19,865 bases of DNA, taken from SIG710 sp045596925. Its GTDB lineage: Bacteria; Bacillota; Clostridia; Oscillospirales; CAG-272. The notes under the pieces were generated by a model that was not told the origin of the DNA, made no database searches, and saw only the letters and a program-made list of their open reading frames with translations. The position numbers and the translations under genes were made by a program. The DNA lies in the NCBI GenBank assembly GCA_045596925.1, contig JAZODH010000026.1, positions 1 to 19,865 on the forward strand, given 5' to 3'. Below, one piece after another: positions 7,913 to 14,627 of the stretch. Numbering within the stretch: the stretch's first letter is position 1; every line of letters starts with the position of its first letter.

Positions 7913-9416
7913 CGGTTTCGCCTCCGTACTCGGCGCGGAGTTTTGCAAGAAGCTCGTCGCGCTCGGCATCTTCGTCAGAGGTTTCGTCCTCGTCCGCAGG
8001 ATCTTCGTCCTCGATCAGCTCCGCTTCGATGATTTCATCCTCGTCCGCTTCGTCTGCTTCCTCAGGCTCGGCGTCTTCGTTACCCTTGAACAAGGAATTG
8101 GTACCGTCGATCAAGCTACGTTCTTCGTCGGAAATTTCATATCCGAGTTTTTCAAGAAGAGCGTAAATCAGATTGAGGCGCTTGTTCTCAAACCACTCAC
8201 AGTTGTAATTGTGATAAGCGAGAACGTCTTTGTCGGAATAGCGCGTATAGATGTGGCGAAGCAATGTCCTGTACGGACTATCCTCGACCTGTTGAGCGAT
8301 TGCTGCATAACCTGCTTCGTCGGGATCTCTGCCGGGGAACTTGGTCGTGTCATAGCCGTTATTCCAACCGCCGTAACCGTCAACCATTTCCCAATCCTTG
8401 CGAAGATCCATTTCAACAAGCGTTGCAAACGCCTTCTTTGCATCGGTTTCGGTGATACTCAAAATGAACTCGTAGCGCAGTTCATAGGCTCTCTTGTGCG
8501 CTTCCTCCAAGGCTTCTTTGCGAGCGCGTTGCCTTTCGACATCTCGCTGATATTTCGCAGATTTTGCATCGTCTTCGGCGTTGCGCTCTCTGCGGAAATA
8601 AGCCGTTCCACGATTGAAAGCGAAGAACTGCATATCCTCGTCGATAACAAATTCGGTCGGGGCGACGGTTGAGCAGTTCACATAAGGACGAGAACTGTTG
8701 CGGTACATATCGTTGCTGAACACATCGTTGTAGGAAATCTCGGTCAATCCTTTTTCAAGAAGCACCTCTCTCCAAAGTTCGCAAGTCTTTTCTTCCTCTT
8801 GGCGCTGAATGGCCTGCTTGTACTGCCATTCAAAATTCGACGTGCCGATAATGTCTAACAGTTCGTTGCGCTTATCGACGTCCTCGATCTTGTTGAGGCG
8901 GTCAAGGTCCTCAAGAGTGATCTGCCTTGACGATGCCTTTTTCAGCTTGTCGCCATCAAGCTCCGCGAGCTTAATTCTGCGACGGACGGTGGTCTTGGAG
9001 AAGCCTGTCTTTTCAGCGATACTGTCAAGGCTTTCTCCAAAGTCAAGCATCATTTGGAATGCCTGTGCCTGTTCGTACATCGTGAGATCGGAACGCTGCA
9101 TATTTTCCAAAAGCATCGTGCCGATCTGCTCCTGCTCGGACATCTCAACAATCACACAGGGCAATTCGGTGAGTCCCGCAAGCTTCGACGCGCTCATACG
9201 TCTGTGTCCGATGATTACGGTGTAGCCGCCCTCGGCACGAGGTACGACGGTCAAGTTCTGCATTACGCCCTTGACCTTGATGCTCTCGGCAAGCTCTGAG
9301 AGGTCGCCGAGGTCTTTTCGGGGGTTGTCGGGGTGAGGGTGCAGCTCGGTGATGGGTATGTAGACGAGTTTCTTTTCCACGCTCTCCGTGGTTTCGGTGT
9401 TGATTTTCTTTGCCAT
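7902..9416 (-). CDS. ParB/Spo0J-like protein with acidic tail
   Basis: 504 residues. ParB N-domain: LHPHPDNPRK (about 25-34), GHRRMSASKLAGL (about 70-82) and LLENMQR (about 102-108), the boxes that bind CTP or act in ParB-like nucleases. A helix-turn-helix follows (SIAEKTGFSKTTVRRRIKLAEL, about 132-153). The long C-terminal half is unfamiliar and ends in about 60 mostly acidic residues (EDEDPADEDETSDEDAE). No ParA partner is in the window, so plasmid-style partition is doubtful; regulation of replication or DNA modification is as likely. ATG 9416 has AAAGGAG six bases upstream. A 13-base palindrome lies 22 bases before the start. Confidence 0.9.
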   Translation of the reverse strand: MAKKINTETTESVEKKLVYIPITELHPHPDNPRKDLGDLSELAESIKVKGVMQNLTVVPRAEGGYTVIIGHRRMSASKLAGLTELPCVIVEMSEQEQIGTMLLENMQRSDLTMYEQAQAFQMMLDFGESLDSIAEKTGFSKTTVRRRIKLAELDGDKLKKASSRQITLEDLDRLNKIEDVDKRNELLDIIGTSNFEWQYKQAIQRQEEEKTCELWREVLLEKGLTEISYNDVFSNDMYRNSSRPYVNCSTVAPTEFVIDEDMQFFAFNRGTAYFRRERNAEDDAKSAKYQRDVERQRARKEALEEAHKRAYELRYEFILSITETDAKKAFATLVEMDLRKDWEMVDGYGGWNNGYDTTKFPGRDPDEAGYAAIAQQVEDSPYRTLLRHIYTRYSDKDVLAYHNYNCEWFENKRLNLIYALLEKLGYEISDEERSLIDGTNSLFKGNEDAEPEEADEADEDEIIEAELIEDEDPADEDETSDEDAERDELLAKLRAEYGGETDDE

Positions 9417-9437
9417 AAAATTGCTCCTTTTATGTGA

Positions 9438-9450
9438 CCGTATTATACGG
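9438..9450. promoter_or_regulatory. Perfect palindrome upstream of the ParB-like gene
   Basis: CCGTATTATACGG is a perfect 13-base palindrome around a single central base. It lies in one of the few gaps of the leftward operon (9417-9467), between the RusA gene and the ParB-like gene. On the minus strand it contains TATAAT, but no good -35 sits 16-18 bases away. It may be an operator or a parS-like site for the adjacent ParB-like protein; this is inference. Confidence 0.45.
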
Positions 9451-9467
9451 CGCGGTCCCGCTCGATA

Positions 9468-9884
9468 TTAGATTGTTGCAATTTGCAAGATAACCTCCGT
9501 GCGAGGATTATCTGAATAGAATTTTCTGACCTGCGCATCTACAATACACTTGTCGTCGTCATAAGCAACGCCGTTGAGCGCATCTGCGATCAGTTTGCCG
9601 ATATTGTCAAAATCGGGTTTGACAGTCGGCCGTATTTCACCGCTTCGCATTTTCTGCTGAACGGTTTTGGGTTTGCTTTTCGGGATAGGAAGATACGCTA
9701 TCACTCGCATATCCACGTATGTACCACTTGGGAAACGGTAAGCACCGCAGGCTTTCTTGTACGCCCACGCGACCAGAGCTTCTTGTGTTCGGGTCTGCTC
9801 TTGAGTGTACTTTGCGCCGGTTATATGGTTGTAGCCTGTGCGCTGCCATCCTTTTGGGGCGCCGGGTACGGTGAAACGTATCAT
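9468..9884 (-). CDS. rusA: RusA-family Holliday junction resolvase
   Basis: 138 residues, normal for RusA. The signature KPDFDNIGKLIADALNGVAYDDD spans about residues 89-111 and supplies the acidic metal ligands. RusA cuts four-way DNA junctions made by recombination and branched replication. It sits at the end of the recombination/replication block, as in many phages. ATG 9884 overlaps the upstream stop by four bases; GGAGG is seven bases before it. Confidence 0.93.
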   Translation of the reverse strand: MIRFTVPGAPKGWQRTGYNHITGAKYTQEQTRTQEALVAWAYKKACGAYRFPSGTYVDMRVIAYLPIPKSKPKTVQQKMRSGEIRPTVKPDFDNIGKLIADALNGVAYDDDKCIVDAQVRKFYSDNPRTEVILQIATI

Positions 9885-10537
9885 TTCTTATCCTCCAATA
9901 GATTTGGTGTTTCTGGCGCATCGAGCGCATCATAGGAACGGTGCATTATTCTGTACCAATCTTCCTCGCTCTTGCGCCGAGCTTCTTGGGTAGACTGCAA
10001 ATATTGAGTTGTGCCAGGGGAGAGTTGAGCCGCTTTTGCGATTGTTGCTCTTAGAGCTTTCGGCAACCCTGCCTCCTGTCGTGCTCTCTCGTATGCAGGT
10101 TTGTAAAGGTCCATAAACGCCACACGGTCAAAGCCATCTCTTTGCCCTCCGTAGCTTCCGCGTCGAAGCTCCTTAAGGTGATGCCAACCTATCGTGTCAA
10201 TCACTCGGGCGATCATTGGTGGGAATTTGAATTCGTCCCGGCTTGAAAACTGACTACTGCTTTCAAGCACATCTACCACAGACGCCCACGCCACATCGGG
10301 CGGTATCAATTCGGGGTGGAAGATATCGACCATATGGTTTCGTATCTCTGCTATGCTTGGGAGCCATTGGCTCGTCGCAACGTGCTTTGCAACAGCGGCT
10401 TCAACCACGCTTGCTTCATCGTCTTTGAAATATGCAAACCAAGCGGTTGCCATCGGTGCAATGTTCTCGGCTTTGAGTTTGTCCGGGTACGCCATAGCCA
10501 GCACTTGCACAACGTCAAGTATCTCGCCTTTGGTCAT
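9881..10537 (-). CDS. Helicase loader/inhibitor-like phage replication protein (G39P type)
   Basis: 218 residues. MTKGEILDVVQVLAMAYPDK, an acidic 'FKDDEASVVEAAVAKHV' helix, then WLPSIAEIRNHM. This matches the N-terminal region of phage replicative-helicase loader/inhibitor proteins (G39P-like), in which small helices contact DnaB-type helicase. The C-terminal half is helical and basic, without ATPase motifs, so it is not a DnaC/DnaI AAA+ loader. Directly downstream of the replication protein and overlapping its stop by one base (TAATG). The assignment rests on pattern and position. Confidence 0.72.
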   Translation of the reverse strand: MTKGEILDVVQVLAMAYPDKLKAENIAPMATAWFAYFKDDEASVVEAAVAKHVATSQWLPSIAEIRNHMVDIFHPELIPPDVAWASVVDVLESSSQFSSRDEFKFPPMIARVIDTIGWHHLKELRRGSYGGQRDGFDRVAFMDLYKPAYERARQEAGLPKALRATIAKAAQLSPGTTQYLQSTQEARRKSEEDWYRIMHRSYDALDAPETPNLLEDKK

Positions 10538-11322
10538 TAGTCCTCACACTCCTCTCTAAGCCTTGCTATTGCCGCCAACGCCCCTGTTGCTTGCGGTTGT
10601 CGTGCGCTCGGTTTATCGTCATACTTGTGTTCGAGGATTTTTGCCATATTGGTAGGCTTCATCATCCAATCAAAGTCAGCGGTCCAACTGCTATCACTTT
10701 GACCCTTCATAAAGCTACTCGCTTCGGCAATCTCAAAGACCTCCCGAAAAACGTCGATTGACTTATACGCTCTCCAACGAGCCGCGACAGCATCTCTTCG
10801 CTTTCCGTCTATGACTCTGATCTTGGGGTAAGAAGCGCAAATACTGTTATAAAGTTCCTTGATTTTCTCAAAAGGACACGGTGGTAATTTCGACGTCGGC
10901 GTTTCATTTCCATTTTCATCGTCAATTTCAACGCCACTTGCATCTTCATTTCCATTTACATCTTCATCTTCAAGTAGGTTACCCGTAGGCAAACCTACGG
11001 GAAACCTATCGGTTTCTGTTCGCTTTGGTCTGCCGCCTTTTTTGCCGTTTTCCTGTCTGCATTTAACGAATTTTGCCCGTTTTTCAATTTCCTCGTCCAA
11101 ACGGTCGCTATAATACAGACCTTTTTCGTCAAGCTGAAATTTGCTCATAACCTTATCCGAAACAGAACCTACACATAACCTAATGGTTTCTTCCGAAAGA
11201 TGCCCCTTTTGGTGTTGCAAGCACATCAAAGAAATGTATTGTCCGCGCTCTTCCATTGTCATGTCCATTACACCGATAAGAAAATCTGCCGAATAGAACA
11301 TAAACGCCGGATCCTTTGACAT
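10537..11322 (-). CDS. DUF1376-type phage replication initiation protein
   Basis: 261 residues from ATG 11322, eight bases after AGGAGG; a GTG at 11331 falls inside the ribosome site and is rejected. The N-terminus (MFYSADFLIGVMDMTMEERGQYISLM) is the DUF1376 fold, a winged-helix-like domain of phage replisome organisers. A linker NGKKGGRPKRTE and a low-complexity acidic/Asn stretch (about residues 118-140) follow. The C-terminal part (FEKIKELYNSI...SSWTADFDWMMKPTNMAKILE) is the usual helicase-recruiting region of such proteins. Probably binds the phage origin, perhaps inside its own gene, and brings in the loader and helicase. Confidence 0.85.
   Translation of the reverse strand: MSKDPAFMFYSADFLIGVMDMTMEERGQYISLMCLQHQKGHLSEETIRLCVGSVSDKVMSKFQLDEKGLYYSDRLDEEIEKRAKFVKCRQENGKKGGRPKRTETDRFPVGLPTGNLLEDEDVNGNEDASGVEIDDENGNETPTSKLPPCPFEKIKELYNSICASYPKIRVIDGKRRDAVAARWRAYKSIDVFREVFEIAEASSFMKGQSDSSWTADFDWMMKPTNMAKILEHKYDDKPSARQPQATGALAAIARLREECED
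10905..11012. other. Candidate replication origin inside the initiator gene
   Basis: On the minus strand TAGGTTT occurs twice 11 bases apart, followed by the inverted form TAACCTA. CCCGTAGG-CAAA-CCTACGGG (10982-11001) is a perfect 8-bp inverted repeat. Next to it, toward 10905, lies an AT-rich, strand-asymmetric purine tract with repeated GATGAAGATG and AATGGAAATGAA. Iteron-like repeats plus an AT-rich unwinding stretch inside the initiator gene are the known layout of lambdoid and many Gram-positive phage origins. Function inferred. Confidence 0.45.
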
Positions 11323-11343
11323 TACTTTCACCTCCTGTCGGGA

Positions 11344-11369
11344 GGACTATCCCACAAAGGAGATAGTCC
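11344..11369. promoter_or_regulatory. Hairpin in the leader of the replication gene
   Basis: GGACTATC (11344-11351) and GATAGTCC (11362-11369) form a perfect 8-bp inverted repeat with a 10-base loop, in the gap between the SSB stop and the ribosome site of the replication gene. No T-run follows on either strand, so it is not a normal terminator. It could be an mRNA processing or stability element, or an operator. Confidence 0.5.
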
Positions 11370-11377
11370 CGCTTGTG

Positions 11378-11836
11378 TCAAAAAGGAAAATCGTCGTCGG
11401 AGTTGATTTCCTCAAATTTGGGTGCAGCTGTGGGCGCGTAGGCATCGGGCACATATCCTGTTGTGCCGGGGATAAACGAGCCGTTCTCCGCGGGCTGATT
11501 GTCGGATTTGCTATCAACAAACATAGCCTCCTCCACATTGATTACCATTTCGTATCGCTTTTTTCCTTGCTGATCCGTCCACGGATTTTTTTCAATGGCA
11601 CCGATTACACATATTGCGGAGCCTTTTCTGAAATAGCGAGTGATAAACTCCGCAGTCTGTCTCCAAGCAACGCAATCTATGAAATCCACCTTTTTCTGTT
11701 CTTGTTCTTTTGAGTATTTGCGATTTATGGCGATGGAGAACGACGTAACGGAAATTCCGCTTTGTGTCTGTTTCAGCTCGGGATCAGCGGTGAGCCTGCC
11801 TGCAAGAACAACCTTGTTCAGATTAAGGCAACTCAT
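11378..11836 (-). CDS. ssb: Single-stranded DNA-binding protein
   Basis: 152 residues. OB-fold with the usual order: NKVVLAGRLTADPELKQT, SGISVTSFSIAINRKY, DFIDCVAWRQTAEF, YFRKGSAICVIGAI. The linker is short and the end DDDFPF is the intact acidic tip that recruits partner proteins. Binds ssDNA during replication and recombination and would be the natural partner of the Sak4-like ATPase. ATG 11836 has GGAGGAG upstream and overlaps the previous stop by four bases. Confidence 0.96.
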   Translation of the reverse strand: MSCLNLNKVVLAGRLTADPELKQTQSGISVTSFSIAINRKYSKEQEQKKVDFIDCVAWRQTAEFITRYFRKGSAICVIGAIEKNPWTDQQGKKRYEMVINVEEAMFVDSKSDNQPAENGSFIPGTTGYVPDAYAPTAAPKFEEINSDDDFPF

Positions 11837-12021
11837 TCTTTCTCCTCCTTGCTTGATTTCTTGATTACGCGATATTCAATGATGTACTCGACATCATTGA
11901 CTGTTATTGTTGCGCGAACAGTGGAAAGTCCCGAACGCAAAATGGCGTTGATTGCTTCGATAACTTCATCGGGAACATCTTTGCCATTGTCTCCAACTTT
12001 AATAAAAACATCAGCCATCAT
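11833..12021 (-). CDS. Small hypothetical protein
   Basis: 62 residues from ATG 12021 (a second ATG follows immediately), nine bases after GGAGG. The longer frame to 12180 only reflects overlap with the upstream gene. Sequence begins MMADVFIKVGDNGKDVPDE, has a central helix (VIEAINAILRSG), then beta strands (VRATITVNDVEYIIEYRVI) and a basic/acidic tail. No known domain. Confidence 0.65.
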   Translation of the reverse strand: MMADVFIKVGDNGKDVPDEVIEAINAILRSGLSTVRATITVNDVEYIIEYRVIKKSSKEEKE

Positions 12022-12331
12022 TCTGCTCGTCCTCCTTCTTGGGATCCTCTTTCGGTTCTTCCTCGCCAAAGAGAACTTTTGCAAAATCCTCGACCTCGTG
12101 CGAATAGTGCGACTTTTCGAGGAATTTCTTGAACGCCTTGACCGCAAATGCGTTTTCCACAAGGGCGCGGTATTCTGCAAGAGGGATTTCTACCTTCTGC
12201 TTGGGTTTCAGAATGAACTCAATCGAGCCCTGCTCCTGCAATACAGGAATGCCCTTGGAGTCTTTCATCCAATCGTATCGGTCAGATCTGTTCGGGGTGT
12301 TCTGCTTGTTGTGCTTCTTATTTTTGCTCAT
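12011..12331 (-). CDS. Hypothetical protein with basic head and acidic tail
   Basis: 106 residues. Starts MSKNKKHNKQNTPNRSDRY (basic and unstructured), has a central folded part (GSIEFILKPKQKVEIPLAEY, ENAFAVKAFKKFLEKS) and ends in an acidic run (GEEEPKEDPKKEDEQ). ATG 12331 follows GGAG within the end of the NinB-like gene, overlapping it by 14 bases. Lies inside the recombination block; role unknown. Confidence 0.65.
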   Translation of the reverse strand: MSKNKKHNKQNTPNRSDRYDWMKDSKGIPVLQEQGSIEFILKPKQKVEIPLAEYRALVENAFAVKAFKKFLEKSHYSHEVEDFAKVLFGEEEPKEDPKKEDEQNDG

Positions 12332-12899
12332 TGCGCTTCTCCTTTGCTTTTGCTCGGGCGTCTTCCTCTGCCCAGAGCGCTTTTATTTTTGCAATTTGTT
12401 CGGGTGTGTCGGTTTCGATGCCGAGCTCTTGGCAATCTTGAACGAGGTTGTCAATGAGGCGCGACATCTGCTTGGAATTGTAACGGCTACTGCCGTAATA
12501 AAAACGGATAATGACGTTCTCGCCATTCTTGCTATAATCGACCTGCTCTGTAAGCCACCCAGAGCCAAGAGCCGTCCAAGCGACAGAGAGTGTTTCGGCG
12601 GCATCAGGATCGAGCTCCACGTCTTTCCAAACGCCAACTTCTTTGATGGCGTCGCGGTAGATATCCAATTTCGTGTACTTTACCTTTTCGTCGCTCAACC
12701 GTTGGGCGATTTTCTCACAGAGTACCCAACAGTATTTGTTGGCTTCATTGGAGCGCATATTGCGATGCTTTTTGATTTCGATATCTACCTCAAAATCTTT
12801 CAGCTCGTCAAAGCGTTCCGTAAAGTCGGCATCGACGGCGAGAGTGATTATCTGCTCGCCGTTTCTGCCGAAAGAGAGGTCTTTCAACCTACCCGTCAT
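12318..12899 (-). CDS. NinB/Orf-like phage recombination mediator
   Basis: 193 residues from ATG 12899, which overlaps the nuclease stop by four bases; a GTG at 12911 is an alternative with a closer GAGG. RSNEANKYCWVLCEKIAQRL, KLDIYRDAIKEVG and the C-terminal YYGSSRYNSKQMSRLIDNL with LGIETDTPEQI resemble the NinB (lambda Orf) family as seen in Firmicutes phages, which helps load recombinases on SSB-coated DNA. The position next to the nuclease, Sak4-like ATPase and SSB supports this. Similarity to lambda Orf itself is distant. Confidence 0.72.
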   Translation of the reverse strand: MTGRLKDLSFGRNGEQIITLAVDADFTERFDELKDFEVDIEIKKHRNMRSNEANKYCWVLCEKIAQRLSDEKVKYTKLDIYRDAIKEVGVWKDVELDPDAAETLSVAWTALGSGWLTEQVDYSKNGENVIIRFYYGSSRYNSKQMSRLIDNLVQDCQELGIETDTPEQIAKIKALWAEEDARAKAKEKRNEQK

Positions 12900-13513
12900 A
12901 GAGCAAGCCACTTTTCCTCGTAAATCGACATAAGGCCCATAGCCTCAATCGACTCAAGGAACTCCGCGGCAATTTCTTCAAAGGGTCGGGAGGTCTTGGG
13001 GGTGTACGTTTCGGTGTAGATATCCTCACCGTCAGACACAAGGTAATCAAAGCGGTACGCTTCGGGAACGATGAAGAAATACGCGGAATGCTGTGCGCTA
13101 TCAAGATACTTTCCTGCAAGTTCAGCAGAATTGAAGCTCTTGTTAGAAAATTTCACGTCGGTAATCACGCCCGCTTTGAGAGCGTCCAAAACGCCGTACA
13201 CGAGAAGAGTTTTTCCACCCACCGTACACTCGCGTTGCGCCTTTACCTGCGTTTGAGCGCCTTTTATGACCGTTGCAACAGCCTTTATACCGTTCTCCCA
13301 AGAGGGATGGGGAGTTCTCGGAACTCCCGCAGCCTCTGCGTAAACCTCGTTCTCAAAATCAATGCCGTTCTGCATTTCGGGAGTGGTCTCCTTGGGAACA
13401 CGGTTAAGAGCGTTCAAAAATTCTTCGTAGGCTTCCTCAGCGCAAGACTCATAACAGGTATGAGCGTAGCTCCACGCGGAGAGGAGCGACTGCGTAATGA
13501 GGTATCTTGCCAT
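12896..13513 (-). CDS. PD-(D/E)XK nuclease (Cas4/RecB-type exonuclease)
   Basis: 205 residues. The motif order fits the PD-(D/E)XK fold: GIDFENEVY (E54), VLDALKAGVITDVKFS (D110; D119-x-K121) and a following YLDSAQHSAYF with Q141 and Y145. Such nucleases resect double-stranded ends to give ssDNA for annealing. No Cas4 iron-sulfur cysteine set is evident (scattered Cys only near residues 20-24 and 95), so it is a short, probably cluster-free form. It overlaps the Sak4-like gene stop by one base (TAATG) with GGAGG seven bases upstream. Confidence 0.85.
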   Translation of the reverse strand: MARYLITQSLLSAWSYAHTCYESCAEEAYEEFLNALNRVPKETTPEMQNGIDFENEVYAEAAGVPRTPHPSWENGIKAVATVIKGAQTQVKAQRECTVGGKTLLVYGVLDALKAGVITDVKFSNKSFNSAELAGKYLDSAQHSAYFFIVPEAYRFDYLVSDGEDIYTETYTPKTSRPFEEIAAEFLESIEAMGLMSIYEEKWLAL

Positions 13514-14466
13514 TACTTCGCCTCCGGTACTTTGTACGCCTTGGCGGTCTTATCCCATACAAAGCCGAGCTCGGTCGCCTTGGCGTTCAGCATTGCGCTT
13601 GCTTCCTTCTTGGAGGTCAGCGCGTGTTCAAGTGTGGGGAGTGTCTGAGCGGCGGCGGTGGCTTCGTCAACAGTGCTGATGCCGTCAATGATTTTGTGTA
13701 CCTCCACCATTACCGCGTCGTACTGTTCTTTCACAGGAGCAAACGCCGCATTGTCGGCTTCGATGTTCGCCCTTGCTTCGTTGAACAGACGAGTGAGAAA
13801 ATCGTTCTTGTCATTGGGACCGATTGTGGGGATTTCACGCATTCCCTCGATACCGTAACAACCCTTTGCAAAGAATTCGTCGGTGGGAGTGAAATTGATA
13901 GTACGGCGCGTGCCGATCATCTGCATATAACCGCCGAGGTCGCAAGGCTGCCATACGAGGTTTCTCGCGGCACCTTCGCACTGCAATCTCTGCTGAGGAT
14001 TGCCGTCCTTGTCCTTCTGCTCGTCAGAGTGGAAGATGTAGATCACGTTCTTGTTGAGGACGTCGCGGACGTGGTTGGTGAAGCGTTGGAATTCCTGCTT
14101 GACCGCACCGAAGCCTTTGAGGGAGAGGGCGCCGTTCTTCTGCTTGTTGACCGTAGGATTGGTGCGCATTGCCCAGTCCTGCAGATATGTAACAAAGGAT
14201 CCTCCTGTGTCGATGATAAGGGTCTGACACTCTTTGACCTCGGGGAGCTGAATATCGTCAAGCACCTCTTCATAGGTGGCGCTCACGATCGTGGGCTTAC
14301 GATGATACGCCTTGACACGAGCAATGCCGCGGTCAAAGTCGATCAGAATGGGATCGGGGGCAGAGAGCGCAAGAGTGGTCTTACCAAGTCCGGGGGATCC
14401 GTAGATAATCATAGAGAATTTCTTGTCGTTAAAGGTCATTTCAGTAGGTTGCTTAATCATTTGCAT
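13513..14466 (-). CDS. Sak4-like RecA-fold ATPase (AAA_24 family)
   Basis: 317 residues. Walker A GSPGLGKTT (23-31) and Walker B LIIDTG (83-88) in a RecA-type core of about 200 residues: ILIDFDRG, then DWAMRTNP and NVIYIFHSDE. A C-terminal helical region (about 230-317) follows. This is the layout of the phage ATP-binding proteins (AAA_24) that act as Sak4 single-strand annealing proteins together with SSB. It lies directly upstream of a PD-(D/E)XK nuclease. ATG 14466 follows AAAGGA. Confidence 0.85.
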   Translation of the reverse strand: MQMIKQPTEMTFNDKKFSMIIYGSPGLGKTTLALSAPDPILIDFDRGIARVKAYHRKPTIVSATYEEVLDDIQLPEVKECQTLIIDTGGSFVTYLQDWAMRTNPTVNKQKNGALSLKGFGAVKQEFQRFTNHVRDVLNKNVIYIFHSDEQKDKDGNPQQRLQCEGAARNLVWQPCDLGGYMQMIGTRRTINFTPTDEFFAKGCYGIEGMREIPTIGPNDKNDFLTRLFNEARANIEADNAAFAPVKEQYDAVMVEVHKIIDGISTVDEATAAAQTLPTLEHALTSKKEASAMLNAKATELGFVWDKTAKAYKVPEAK

Positions 14467-14627
14467 TTGTTCCTTTCTGCATTTTCAAATTTTTTAATGG
14501 TTTTCAAAAGAGATTTGCGAGCTTTACACAGGCTTGTGTAATATCTCGTGTATGCGTGGTCGCACGCTTCGGCGTATTCGATTGCCTCCTCGACTTCGCG
14601 TAGGGTTGCGTAGAGCTTATCAAGCAT
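14457..14627 (-). CDS. Small hypothetical helical protein
   Basis: 56 residues from ATG 14627; a GTG directly before it (14630) is at slightly better spacing from GGAGG, so the exact start is open. The longer frame to 14735 overlaps the neighbouring gene and is rejected. The protein is all helical: DKLYATLREVEEAIEYAEA, then SLCKARKSLLKTIKKFENAE. No domain recognised. It overlaps both neighbours (8 and 10 bases). Confidence 0.65.
   Translation of the reverse strand: MLDKLYATLREVEEAIEYAEACDHAYTRYYTSLCKARKSLLKTIKKFENAERNKCK

Noticed and set aside
13507..14541. 344-codon open frame on the plus strand
   Set aside because: Fully antisense to the Sak4-like ATPase, has no ribosome site and no recognisable motif; a shadow of biased codon use.
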